64,000 nt of DNA. Origin: JAHEKO01 sp965212505 (GTDB lineage Bacteria > Acidobacteriota > Thermoanaerobaculia > Multivoradales > JAHEKO01). Positions 51,442-60,224 of this stretch are shown in pieces. The stretch is taken from NCBI GenBank assembly GCA_965212505.1, contig OZ243123.1, positions 2,728,001 through 2,792,000 of the forward strand, read 5' to 3'. The notes under the pieces were generated by a model. That model made no database searches. It saw nothing but the letters and a program-made list of their open reading frames with translations, and had not been told where the DNA came from. The first letter of the stretch is position 1. The number at the start of each line of letters is the position of its first letter. Made by a program: the position numbers and the translations under genes.

Positions 51442-52452
51442 TCAGCCCCCGCGGCGAAGCGCAGTCAGTTGCTCGGCGGCGCCGCCCGACTCGACGGCCT
51501 CGCGAGCAAGTCCGACGCCGTGCCGGATCGACTCCGCTCGCCCCCCGACGTAGACGGCCGCGCCGGCGTTGAGCAGGCTGATGTCGAGCAGTGGCCCCGC
51601 CTCACCGGCGAGCACCCGTTCCATGGCTCGAGCGTTGTCCTCCGGCTCCCCACCGGCGAGCTGCTCCGGCGCGACTCGCTCCAGCCCGCATTCTTCCGGT
51701 GTCAGCGTACCGATTCGCACCTCGCCGTCAAGCACCTCCGCGACCCGCGTTGCCCCCGTGGTGGTGATCTCGTCGAGCCCGTCCTCTCCGTGCACTACCA
51801 AGGCGTGCGTACTGCCGAGCTCGAGAAGCACCTCCGCGAGCAGCTCCACCAGGTGGTCCGAGTAGACCCCGAGGAGCTGCCGGGGCGCGCCCGCCGGATT
51901 GGTGAGCGGCCCGAGCACGTTGAAAAGCGTACGCACACCGAGGGCCCGCCGCACGGGCATGACCGCCTTGACCGCTGGGTGGAGGCGAGGCGCAAACAGG
52001 AACGCGATGCCGATCTCACCGAGCGCTCGGCCCGCCGCGACCGGATCGGTCTCGATCGGCACCCCGAGCGCTTCGAGAACGTCCGCACTTCCAGAGCGAC
52101 TAGAAACCGAGCGGTTGCCGTGCTTCGCGACCGGCACCCCAGCGGCGGCCGCGATCAGGGCGGCTGCCGTGGAGACGTTGAAGGTCCCCTTGCCGTCGCC
52201 GCCAGTGCCGCAGGTATCGACCACGTCTTCGACCGCATGCGGAATCTCGACTACACGACCACGCATGGCGGCAGCGGCTCCCGCAATCTCGCCGACGCTC
52301 TCACCCTTGACCGCCAGACCGATCAACAGGCCGGCCTGGATCGGCGCCTCGACGTCGCCGTCCATCAGCCGACCGATCAGCGACTCCATCTCGCCGCGTT
52401 CTAGATGGCGGCCGGCGATGACGCGTTGGAGCGCTTCGACCGGCTCGATCAT
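51442..52452 (-). CDS. trpD: Anthranilate phosphoribosyltransferase
   Basis: 336 residues from the ATG at 52452, which overlaps trpG by ATGA; a GTG at 52458 would add two residues. Transfers phosphoribosyl from PRPP to anthranilate. Signature VDTCGTGGDGKGTFNVST (about 77-94) binds PRPP; KHGNRSVSSRSGSADVLEALG and NVLGPLTNPAGAPRQLLGVY complete the site. Stand-alone, not fused to TrpG. Confidence 0.96.
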   Translation of the reverse strand: MIEPVEALQRVIAGRHLERGEMESLIGRLMDGDVEAPIQAGLLIGLAVKGESVGEIAGAAAAMRGRVVEIPHAVEDVVDTCGTGGDGKGTFNVSTAAALIAAAAGVPVAKHGNRSVSSRSGSADVLEALGVPIETDPVAAGRALGEIGIAFLFAPRLHPAVKAVMPVRRALGVRTLFNVLGPLTNPAGAPRQLLGVYSDHLVELLAEVLLELGSTHALVVHGEDGLDEITTTGATRVAEVLDGEVRIGTLTPEECGLERVAPEQLAGGEPEDNARAMERVLAGEAGPLLDISLLNAGAAVYVGGRAESIRHGVGLAREAVESGGAAEQLTALRRGG

Positions 52453-53015
52453 CCGCACAACTCCAGGAAGTTCTCAATCAACCGACCCCCCTCGGCGGTC
52501 AGGATCGACTCGGGATGGAACTGGACGCCCCAGTACGGCAACTCACGATGGCGCATCGCCTGAAGCGTATCGTCGTCAGCCCAGGCGATCGGCTCGAATT
52601 CCGCAGGAAGGGACGCCTCGTCGACCGTCAGACTGTGGTAGCGAGTGGCCTCGAGCGGATTGGCCACCCCGGCGAAAAGACCCTGCGAGCGGTGACGTAC
52701 CGCCGAGGTCTTGCCGTGCATCAGCACCGGTGCGGAGTCCACCCGCCCGCCAAACGCCACCGCCATCGCCTGATGCCCGAGGCAGACGCCCAAGAGCGGT
52801 ACCGGCCTCCGAGCGGCGACGAGGTCGACGCAGACCCCGGCTCCCTCTGGCCGGCCTGGACCTGGGGACAGCACGACGCCCCGTGGAGTGAGCGCCCAGA
52901 GTTCGTCGAGGGTCAGGGCGTCATTGCGCTCGACCCGCACGTCGGCACCGGCCTCACCGAGTAGCTGCACCAGGTTGTAGGTGAACGAGTCATAGTTGTC
53001 GACGACCAGAATCAT
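52449..53015 (-). CDS. trpG: Anthranilate synthase glutamine amidotransferase subunit
   Basis: 188 residues. Supplies ammonia to TrpE from glutamine. Class I amidotransferase triad: Cys in LLGVCLGHQAMAVAFGG (about 76-92), His and Glu in GVQFHPESILT. VLSPGPGRPEGAGV forms the oxyanion strand. In some species the same subunit serves PabA; no pabB is seen nearby. ATGA overlaps on both sides. Confidence 0.95.
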   Translation of the reverse strand: MILVVDNYDSFTYNLVQLLGEAGADVRVERNDALTLDELWALTPRGVVLSPGPGRPEGAGVCVDLVAARRPVPLLGVCLGHQAMAVAFGGRVDSAPVLMHGKTSAVRHRSQGLFAGVANPLEATRYHSLTVDEASLPAEFEPIAWADDDTLQAMRHRELPYWGVQFHPESILTAEGGRLIENFLELCG

Positions 53016-54439
53016 CGCAGTCGCCTCGCCAGCTCAACGGCCGCCAGAAGCGCCGCCGCCTTGTTCTCGGTCTCCCGCGCTTCCGCCCTCGGATTCGAGT
53101 CCGCCACAATGCCAGCACCGGCCGTGACCGAGACCTCACCATCACGTACCACCAGCGTCCGGATCGTGATGCAGGTGTCGAGGTCACCGGAGTACGAGAG
53201 GTAGCCGACAGCGCCGGCGTACGGCCCCCGCCGCTCGGGCTCGAGCTCGTCGATGATCTCCATCGCCCGGATCTTGGGCGCTCCCGAAACGGTGCCGGCG
53301 GGAAAGCAGGAGAGCAGAGCGTCCAGTCCGCTCATATCGGACGCGAGGCGCCCGGTCACCTCCGAGACGATGTGCATGACGTGGCTGTAGTGCTCGATGT
53401 CCATGAACGTCGAGACTTCGACCGAGCCGGCCGCGCTCACGCGCCCGACGTCGTTGCGCCCGAGGTCCACGAGCATGACGTGCTCGGCCCGCTCCTTCGG
53501 ATCCGCAAGCAGCTCCTCGGCCAGGCGCCGATCCTCTTCCACCGTCGCTCCGCGCGGCCGGGTACCCGCGATCGGTCGCGTCTCCACCCGCTGTCCGTTC
53601 TTGCGGACCAGCATCTCGGGCGAAGCGCCCACCAGGGAGACGTCATCGTTCTCGAGCAAAACCATGTACGGACTCGGGTTCACCATGCGCAACGCTCGGT
53701 AGAGCGCCAACGGCTCGATCTGCTCTTCGAGCTTCCAGCGTCGAGCGAGCACCGTCTGGAATACGTCGCCCGCCTTGATGTAGCTCTGAATCTGCTCCAC
53801 ACCGGCCGCGTACTCGGCATCACTGAGGCTCGGCTGGGGCTCGGGGCCGCCGGCCGCCGGAGCCGGCAGCTCGGCGCCACCACCCTCACCGCGCGCCGTC
53901 AGGAGCTCCGACAGCTCGTCGAGATCGCGTTCGGCATCCGCGGCGCTCACCTCCCCCTCGATCTCGTTCGCCACAGCGATGACTCGCTGACGCGCGTGGT
54001 CGAAGACGAGCAGTCGGTCGAATCGAGAGAGATGGGCGATCGGCAGCTCGAACGGGTCCGGCGGCGACGAAGGTAGCCGCTCGATGAGCCGGGCCAGGTC
54101 GAACCCGAAGTAGCCGACGACACCACCGAGAAACGGCAGCTCCCCCGGCGCGGCCTCGATCTCGCCGAGCCGCGCCCGCAGCGCTTCGAGCGGCGAGCGA
54201 CGGTCGACTTCGACTTGGCCCTCGCGCCCCACCTCGAGCCGATCGAGCCAGAGCCGATAGACCTCCCGCGGCCCGGCACCGAGAAAGCTGTAGCGCGAGA
54301 CCCGCTCACCGCCGGTCACGCTCTCGAACAGGAAGCGAGTCGAGGAGACCGCGGCCAGACGGCGGTAGACGCCGACGGGGGTGAGACTGTCGCCGACGAA
54401 CTCGCGTAGATGCGGGATCGCCCTTCGCGCCGCGTTCAG
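53012..54439 (-). CDS. trpE: Anthranilate synthase component I, probable CTG start
   Basis: 475 residues if begun at the CTG at 54439. A GTG at 54319 (435 residues) falls inside the conserved N-terminal motif FLFESVTGGERVSRYSF, which holds the L-x-E-S tryptophan-feedback residues, and would cut it. Upstream, in frame and without any ATG/GTG/TTG, lies PHLREFVGDSLTPVGVYRRL, typical of TrpE. The CTG forms a CTGA overlap with the aroDE stop, matching the junction style of the operon, and GGAG is just upstream. Core motifs: IAGTRPRGATVEEDRRLAEE, MLVDLGRNDVGRVS, FPAGTVSGAPKIRAMEII, and AGAVGYLSYSGDLDTCITI. Chorismate to anthranilate with TrpG. Confidence 0.9.
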   Translation of the reverse strand: MNAARRAIPHLREFVGDSLTPVGVYRRLAAVSSTRFLFESVTGGERVSRYSFLGAGPREVYRLWLDRLEVGREGQVEVDRRSPLEALRARLGEIEAAPGELPFLGGVVGYFGFDLARLIERLPSSPPDPFELPIAHLSRFDRLLVFDHARQRVIAVANEIEGEVSAADAERDLDELSELLTARGEGGGAELPAPAAGGPEPQPSLSDAEYAAGVEQIQSYIKAGDVFQTVLARRWKLEEQIEPLALYRALRMVNPSPYMVLLENDDVSLVGASPEMLVRKNGQRVETRPIAGTRPRGATVEEDRRLAEELLADPKERAEHVMLVDLGRNDVGRVSAAGSVEVSTFMDIEHYSHVMHIVSEVTGRLASDMSGLDALLSCFPAGTVSGAPKIRAMEIIDELEPERRGPYAGAVGYLSYSGDLDTCITIRTLVVRDGEVSVTAGAGIVADSNPRAEARETENKAAALLAAVELARRLR

Positions 54440-55920
54440 GAGTCGTTCTCCGGCTCCTGCAGATCCCGGACCTGCTCGGGCAGGAGCTCCAACCCCGTCA
54501 TCGTACGAGCCTGCGGGATCGCCTGCGCGAACAGCACTTCGCGACCGTCGATCGCCTGCGCGCCGACCCTCTCGACAGCCCTCACCAAGCGCGTGGGAGC
54601 TCCGGGGACGTAGGCGAGATCGACCACCGCAGCCGTCGGCGCGAGCCGGGCCGGGTCGAAGGGGAGTGCGTCGTCGTCGCCACGCCCCAGAGGGGTCGCG
54701 TTGACCAGCACGTCGAACTCGCTCGGATCGAAGTCGTCATAGGGGGCGAACTCCACGTCGAGTTCGGCGGCTACGCGACGACCGCGCTCGGCGCTGCGAT
54801 TGACGAGCGTCACCCGAGCCCGTCCGTGGGCGAGAGCAAACACCGCAGCGCGACCGGCACCGCCGGCACCCACGACCACCGCCCTCCGATCGGCGAGATC
54901 GACGTTACGGGTCCGAAGCGGTCCGAGAACGCCTTCGGGATCGGTCGATTCGGCCTCCCACACGCCTCGGCGCAGGGTCAACGTGTTCGCCGACCCCACG
55001 TGCTCGGCCAGCGGACTCGTCGCTCCAGAGACGGCGAGCGCGATCTCCTTGAAGGGCGACGTCACACTCAGCCCCTTGAGCGAGAACCCGAGTACCTCGA
55101 GACTGCCGCTTTCGACCACGTCGAGCCAGAAGTCGCCAAAGGCTTGTACGCAGAACGGGAGGTAGGCCGCAGCGACCCCTCGTTCGCGGAACATGCGGTT
55201 GTAGAGACGTGGCGACAGGCTGTGGCGCACCGGATTGCCGGCGATGCCGTAGAGGTCCCGCACCTGCGGAAGCTGCGGTAGACCGTAGTCCCGGCGCAGC
55301 CGCTCGATCGACAGCTGACCCGGCGCGGCCGGTTCCGCCCCGGCCGATCCATAGATCACAGGAGCCCCGAGGCGAGGAGCGAGGAGCCGAGTCCAGCCAC
55401 CAGCAGCGCCCGAGGCAAAGGCGATCAGATCGTCCCTGGCGGCTCCCCTGGCGAAGGCGAGCGGCAACAGACCATCACCCGTGCGCTGGGCCTCGGTCAC
55501 CAGCTTGTAGTAGCGCCCTCCCACGGACTCCATGGCCTCGAGACGCTGGCGCAACTCGTCGAGCTCGGCGGCACGCCCGTGCCAAGAGAGGATTCGACGC
55601 TCCGCCGGAATCGCGCGGATCAGCTCTTCGACCTGATCGCGCTCGATCTCCAGGTCGACGAAGTCGAACCCTCGCGACGCCTTGGCGATGCGGGTCGCCC
55701 GATGATCACCGCGCTCCTGCCCTCTCCCAGACTCCGAGGAGCTGCGCAAGGTATAGATCAGGTCGCCACCGAAGTGTCGTCGAAGCGTCTCGGGGTCGAG
55801 ATCGCCGATCAGGTCGGCGCGTACTTCGAGCGCACTCACGCGCGACGAAAGAGCCTCGAGCTCCTCGCTCGACGGCGAAGTGGTGAGGGTGGCGATCAGG
55901 TAGGCCGACTGGGTGCTCAC
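54436..55920 (-). CDS. aroDE: Bifunctional 3-dehydroquinate dehydratase / shikimate dehydrogenase
   Basis: 494 residues from a GTG with GGAG at seven bases. N-half (about 1-215) is a type I dehydroquinase: His114 in ILSWHGRA and Lys139 in GGRYYKLVTE (Schiff base). C-half (about 240-494) is AroE: RHSLSPRLYN binds shikimate, VTSPFKEIAL holds the catalytic Lys, and VVGAGGAGRAAVFALA binds NADPH. The plant-type fusion also occurs in some bacteria. It catalyses two steps of the shikimate route and leads the tryptophan operon, tying precursor supply to Trp synthesis. Divergent from the iron-sulfur gene; 116 bases between hold the likely promoters. Confidence 0.94.
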   Translation of the reverse strand: MSTQSAYLIATLTTSPSSEELEALSSRVSALEVRADLIGDLDPETLRRHFGGDLIYTLRSSSESGRGQERGDHRATRIAKASRGFDFVDLEIERDQVEELIRAIPAERRILSWHGRAAELDELRQRLEAMESVGGRYYKLVTEAQRTGDGLLPLAFARGAARDDLIAFASGAAGGWTRLLAPRLGAPVIYGSAGAEPAAPGQLSIERLRRDYGLPQLPQVRDLYGIAGNPVRHSLSPRLYNRMFRERGVAAAYLPFCVQAFGDFWLDVVESGSLEVLGFSLKGLSVTSPFKEIALAVSGATSPLAEHVGSANTLTLRRGVWEAESTDPEGVLGPLRTRNVDLADRRAVVVGAGGAGRAAVFALAHGRARVTLVNRSAERGRRVAAELDVEFAPYDDFDPSEFDVLVNATPLGRGDDDALPFDPARLAPTAAVVDLAYVPGAPTRLVRAVERVGAQAIDGREVLFAQAIPQARTMTGLELLPEQVRDLQEPENDS

Positions 55921-56036
55921 GGGAGGTCTCCGTCCTGGCGAGCAAGAGCGACCGACGCCCCGATCCCGCGCTGGACCACCCCAGTTTACCGTCCCGGGCG
56001 TGGTAGCATCCGCCCGGTTTTGGACCGGATAGCCGC

Positions 56037-57905
56037 TTGAATTTCGCGAACTGGGAGAAGGTAGTCCTCGTCGGCCTCACGGCCGTGTCGGCTGGAGTCT
56101 TCGGCCGCGACCTGCTGCATCAGATCCGCCACGTCACCGCCGGCAAACCCGATCGCCCGCGCACCGACCGGCTCGGCAGGAGGCTCTGGGTCACTTTCAA
56201 AGAGGTGATCTTTCAGACCCGCGTCATCGGCGGCCGCAAGGTCGTGGGAACGCTGCACGCGCTGGTCTTCCTCGGCTTCCTGACCTTTGCGTTCGAGACC
56301 ATCGACCACTTTCTCGAACCGTTCCACATCCCGTTCCTGACGCCGCTCTTCGGCAGTTTCCTGCCAGCCTTCCGCGTTGTCCTCATGGTCAGCGCGATTG
56401 CGGTCGCGGTGAGCATTCTCGCCCTGGCATACCGACGGTTCTTCATGAAGAAGAGCTCGCCCGATCCGAAGTCATACAGCTCCGGTGTCGTTGCGATCCT
56501 CATCTTCCTGTTGATGATCACCTATATCAACGGGGTGGCCGAGGAGCCGCTGCTCGAGAGTGCAAACTGGTGGGTGCACACCCTCATCATCCTCGTCTTC
56601 CCGCACCTCATCCTGCGCTCGAAGCACTTCCATATCCTGATGTCGCCGGCCGACATCTTCTTCCGCACACACCGCCTCGGCGATCTCCTGCCGCTCAACC
56701 TCGACCTCGAAGCGCTCGAGGAGTCCGAGGAAGAGGTGACACTCGGCCTCGAAACGCTCGCGGATGCGCCGTGGAAGATGCGGATGGACTTCCTGACCTG
56801 TGTCGAGTGCCGACGGTGTACCGAACAGTGCCCGGCTGCCAGCACCGGCCAGGAGCTCAACCCGCGTGGCTTCATCCTCGCCGGGCGCGGCGCGCTCGGC
56901 AACGAAGAAGCGCCCGTTGTCGGCGACATCATCAGTGAGACCGCGCTCGGTCAGTGCACCAGCTGCGGAGCCTGCGAGAGCATCTGCCCCGTCGGCATCG
57001 AGCACCTTCAGCTCCTGACCGGGGCGAAGCGGGCGCAGGCGTTGGCCACCGGCAAGGGAATGGTCGCCACGGAGTTCCTGGAGACCACCGAGCGCTACGG
57101 CAATCCCTTCTCGAAGCCCAAGTCGGCACGCAAGGAGCTCATCCGCGACCTCGCCCTCCCGATCTACCAACCGGGCGAGACCGAGTACCTCGTCTGGCTC
57201 GGCTGCGTGTGGACCTACAACGAAGATGCCCGGTCCAGTCTCGAGGCGATGGCCAAGATTCTCGAGTCGGCCGGTGTCAGCTGGGGCGTCCTCGAAGACG
57301 AGAGCTGCAGCGGACACCACTCTCGCCGTCAGGGTGAGGAGCTCCAGTTCCAGACGCTCGCCGGCGAGAACATCGAGCGCTTCCGTGAGAACAAGGTCCA
57401 GAAGGCGATCTCTCCCTGTCCGCACTGCCTGCACACCATGCGCTGGGAGTACCCGACCCTCGAGGACGACTTCGAGATCGAAGTGCTCCATCACTCCGAG
57501 GTGATCTCGAAACTGCTCGCCGACGGCAAGATCGCGCTGAACGGAAACGGACAGACCGACCGCAAGCTCACGTACCACGACCCCTGCTACCTGGGCCGTT
57601 TCGAGGGCATCTACGACGATCCGCGCGAGGTCATCCGGCAGACGGGCGGCGAGTTGGTCGAGCTCGGGCGCCGGCGTGAGAAGTCGTTCTGCTGCGGTGG
57701 TGGGAGCGCCGGCTTTGTCCGTGAGCAGGAGGTCGCACGCCGCGTCGACGTCGAACGCAAAGAGGAGATCGCAAGCTCGGGCGCCCAGACGCTCGTCACT
57801 TCGTGTCCGGAGTGCAAGATGATGCTGAATGCAGCGGTTGAAGAGACCAAGGATTTGGCCGAACTGGTGGCGGACTCGCTGGCGCCCGGCGGTCCGGCCT
57901 CATGA
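56037..57905 (+). CDS. Iron-sulfur membrane oxidoreductase (HdrD/FadF-like)
   Basis: 622 residues from a TTG start. About five to six N-terminal helices (about 5-215) resemble the b-type-heme NarI-like domain. Two [4Fe-4S] motifs follow: CVECRRCTEQCP (from Cys255) and CTSCGACESICP (from Cys307). Two CCG-type domains come last: SPCPHCLHTMRWEYP and a C-terminal HDPCYLGRFEGIYDDP with KSFCCGGGSAGFV. This is the layout of FadF/EtfDH-like proteins passing electrons from ETF or acyl-CoA dehydrogenase to quinone, also of heterodisulfide-reductase relatives. It overlaps the S9 peptidase gene by ATGA. An etf pair is not in the window. Confidence 0.9.
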   Translation: MNFANWEKVVLVGLTAVSAGVFGRDLLHQIRHVTAGKPDRPRTDRLGRRLWVTFKEVIFQTRVIGGRKVVGTLHALVFLGFLTFAFETIDHFLEPFHIPFLTPLFGSFLPAFRVVLMVSAIAVAVSILALAYRRFFMKKSSPDPKSYSSGVVAILIFLLMITYINGVAEEPLLESANWWVHTLIILVFPHLILRSKHFHILMSPADIFFRTHRLGDLLPLNLDLEALEESEEEVTLGLETLADAPWKMRMDFLTCVECRRCTEQCPAASTGQELNPRGFILAGRGALGNEEAPVVGDIISETALGQCTSCGACESICPVGIEHLQLLTGAKRAQALATGKGMVATEFLETTERYGNPFSKPKSARKELIRDLALPIYQPGETEYLVWLGCVWTYNEDARSSLEAMAKILESAGVSWGVLEDESCSGHHSRRQGEELQFQTLAGENIERFRENKVQKAISPCPHCLHTMRWEYPTLEDDFEIEVLHHSEVISKLLADGKIALNGNGQTDRKLTYHDPCYLGRFEGIYDDPREVIRQTGGELVELGRRREKSFCCGGGSAGFVREQEVARRVDVERKEEIASSGAQTLVTSCPECKMMLNAAVEETKDLAELVADSLAPGGPAS

Positions 57906-60070
57906 GGCGACTCGGGACCCCCCTCACGATCGGCCTGCTCCTCGCGGCGACACATGCCGCGGCCGGCGACCTCACCTTCCACCAGATCTTCGGACACGAG
58001 ACGCAGACCGCGCCTCGGAGTGTTCGTTGGTCGCCAGACGGCGAACGCGTCGCCTATCGGTGGAAAGACATCGACGGAGTCGACGACCTGTGGGTCGTCA
58101 ACGCGCAGACCGGTCTCCGCACACGGCTCTTCTCGGCCGGTTCCGACGGCGGCGACGTGCCCTCGCTGGAGTCGCTCGACGATTATCAGTGGGCTCCGGA
58201 CAGCCGAGGCGTGCTGCTCGAGTCGGCGGGCGGGCTTTACCTTCTCGACGGTCTCGGCAACATGCGCCGCCTCGACAACTCGGACGCCGAGGAGCGCATC
58301 CCTCGCTTCTCGCCCGACGGCAAGCAGATCGCCTTCGTGCGCGACTGGAACCTTCACGTCCTCGACGTCGAGAGCGGCGAGGTTCGTCAGCTCACACAAG
58401 ACGGCGAGGAAAACACGATCCTCAACGGAATCACCGACTGGGTCTACTGGGAGGAGATCTGGGGTCGAACGACGACCGGCTTCTGGTGGAGTCCGGACGG
58501 CCGCAAGATCGCCTACTACCGGTTCGACGAGCGCGAAGTGCCGACCTATCCGATGGTCGACTTCACGCCGCTCTACCCCGAGGTCGTCTGGCAGAAGTAC
58601 CCCAAAGCGGGCGAGACCAACCCGGTCGTTCAGGTCGGCGTGCTCGACCTGGAGAGTGGACAGACGACATGGCTCGAAACGGGAGACGAGACCGACGTCT
58701 ACCTGGCGAGAGTCGACTGGCTTCCCGACAACGACCGGGTCGCCGTCCAACGGCTCAATCGTGACCAGGACCAGCTGGACCTTCTGAGCTGTAGCGCCGA
58801 ACACGGCGACTGCTCCGCGCTCCACCGCGAGACGGCCGAGACCTGGATCAACCTGACCCAGGATCTGACCTTCTTCGCCGACGGCCGGTTCCTCTGGACC
58901 TCGGAGAAGAGCGGCTGGCGACGACTCGCCCTTCACGACGCCAACGGCCGGGAGTTGCGCCTGATCTCCCCGGAAGGCTGGAACGTTACCGGCGTCGACC
59001 GCCTTGCGGGCGAGACGGTCATCTACACCGCGCACTCGACAGAGCCCCTCGGAGCGTTGCATCGCACGGTCTTCGCTCAAGGCATCAGCGAGGGCGCTCC
59101 ACGTCGACTGAGCCCCGAGAAGACCTGGAGCAGCGCACGAGTGTCGCCGGACGGCGCCCACTTCGTCGCAACCTCGAGCGCGGCAACCACCCCGACCACT
59201 CTCAGCATTCAGTCGATCGCGGGTGGCAAGTCGGTACAACTGCCGACCGAGGCTCCGCCCAGGGTGGACCTCGACTCGCTGCCGCTCCGGAAGTTCCTCA
59301 CCATTCCGGGGCCGCAAGGCTCCGAGCTGCCCGCGATGTTGGTGACACCCAGCGACCTCGACCCCGAAGTCAGCTATCCAGCGATCATGTACCACTACGG
59401 CGGACCGGCCTCCCAGGTGGTCGCCGACCGCTGGAGCTGGCGCGAGCGAGCGCTCTGGCACTCGCTGATGGTGCAACGAGGGTACGTGGTGCTGATGGTC
59501 GACAATCGGGCGTCGAACTACTTCGGCAAGCACGGCCACGACCGCGCCCACCGTCGATTCGGCCCGGAGAACCTGGCCGCGCAGCGAGCGGGCGTCGACT
59601 TCCTCGGCTCGCTCGGCTACGTCAACACGGAGCGGGTCGGCCTCTGGGGCGGATCGGGAGGCGGCTACCACACGCTCTACGCGCTCACCAACAGCCCGGG
59701 CACCTGGGCTGCGGGGGTGGCGTTCGCGCCGGTGTCGGACTTCCGTCTCTACGACACCATCTGGACCGAGCGCTACTTCGACCATCCGGAAGACAACCCC
59801 GACGGCTACCGCGACTCCGCTCCCACGACCTATGCGGATCAGCTCGCCGACCCGCTCCTGATGGTGCACGGTACGGCCGATGACAACGTCCACCCGCAGA
59901 ACACGCTGGTGATGGCGCAGAAGCTGATCGAGGCCGGCAAGAAGTTCGAGATGTCGATTCACCCGCGCCAGAAGCACGGCTTCCGTGGCAGCGACTCCCG
60001 GCACTTCTACGAGCGGATGACCGAGTTCTTCGATCGTCACCTTCGCCCCGCCGATTCCGGCGGCGAGTGA
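57902..60070 (+). CDS. S9-family prolyl peptidase (dipeptidyl-peptidase IV-like)
   Basis: 722 residues. Signal peptide (GLLLAATHAAAGDL), an eight-bladed beta-propeller (about 35-450) with WSPDGERVAYRWKD-like units, then the alpha/beta-hydrolase domain. DPP-IV features: the Glu pair motif WVYWEEIWGR (about 181-190) that binds the substrate N-terminus, nucleophile LWGGSGGGYH with Ser585, Asp in HGTADDNVHPQNT and His in PRQKHGFRG. Releases X-Pro dipeptides from exported peptides. 4-base overlap with the iron-sulfur gene implies a shared transcript, though no functional link is obvious. Confidence 0.93.
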   Translation: MRRLGTPLTIGLLLAATHAAAGDLTFHQIFGHETQTAPRSVRWSPDGERVAYRWKDIDGVDDLWVVNAQTGLRTRLFSAGSDGGDVPSLESLDDYQWAPDSRGVLLESAGGLYLLDGLGNMRRLDNSDAEERIPRFSPDGKQIAFVRDWNLHVLDVESGEVRQLTQDGEENTILNGITDWVYWEEIWGRTTTGFWWSPDGRKIAYYRFDEREVPTYPMVDFTPLYPEVVWQKYPKAGETNPVVQVGVLDLESGQTTWLETGDETDVYLARVDWLPDNDRVAVQRLNRDQDQLDLLSCSAEHGDCSALHRETAETWINLTQDLTFFADGRFLWTSEKSGWRRLALHDANGRELRLISPEGWNVTGVDRLAGETVIYTAHSTEPLGALHRTVFAQGISEGAPRRLSPEKTWSSARVSPDGAHFVATSSAATTPTTLSIQSIAGGKSVQLPTEAPPRVDLDSLPLRKFLTIPGPQGSELPAMLVTPSDLDPEVSYPAIMYHYGGPASQVVADRWSWRERALWHSLMVQRGYVVLMVDNRASNYFGKHGHDRAHRRFGPENLAAQRAGVDFLGSLGYVNTERVGLWGGSGGGYHTLYALTNSPGTWAAGVAFAPVSDFRLYDTIWTERYFDHPEDNPDGYRDSAPTTYADQLADPLLMVHGTADDNVHPQNTLVMAQKLIEAGKKFEMSIHPRQKHGFRGSDSRHFYERMTEFFDRHLRPADSGGE

Positions 60071-60224
60071 ACCGAACCCGCGGCGGCGGGCACGTACGAG
60101 ATAGCGTCGACGAAGCGAGGGCTTCGCAGGCGTTCCCAGCGAGCGGCGTCATACACGCGCCGCCGACGAGACACTCATCTAGAGAGACACCGCACACGAA
60201 GCGACGGAAAGCGAGGGGAGACTC

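Noticed and set aside
57611..60040. Very long open frame on the minus strand opposite the iron-sulfur and S9 peptidase genes
   Set aside because: It crosses two confident genes, has Arg/Glu/His-biased sequence without domains, and is explained by high GC and codon bias of the plus-strand genes.
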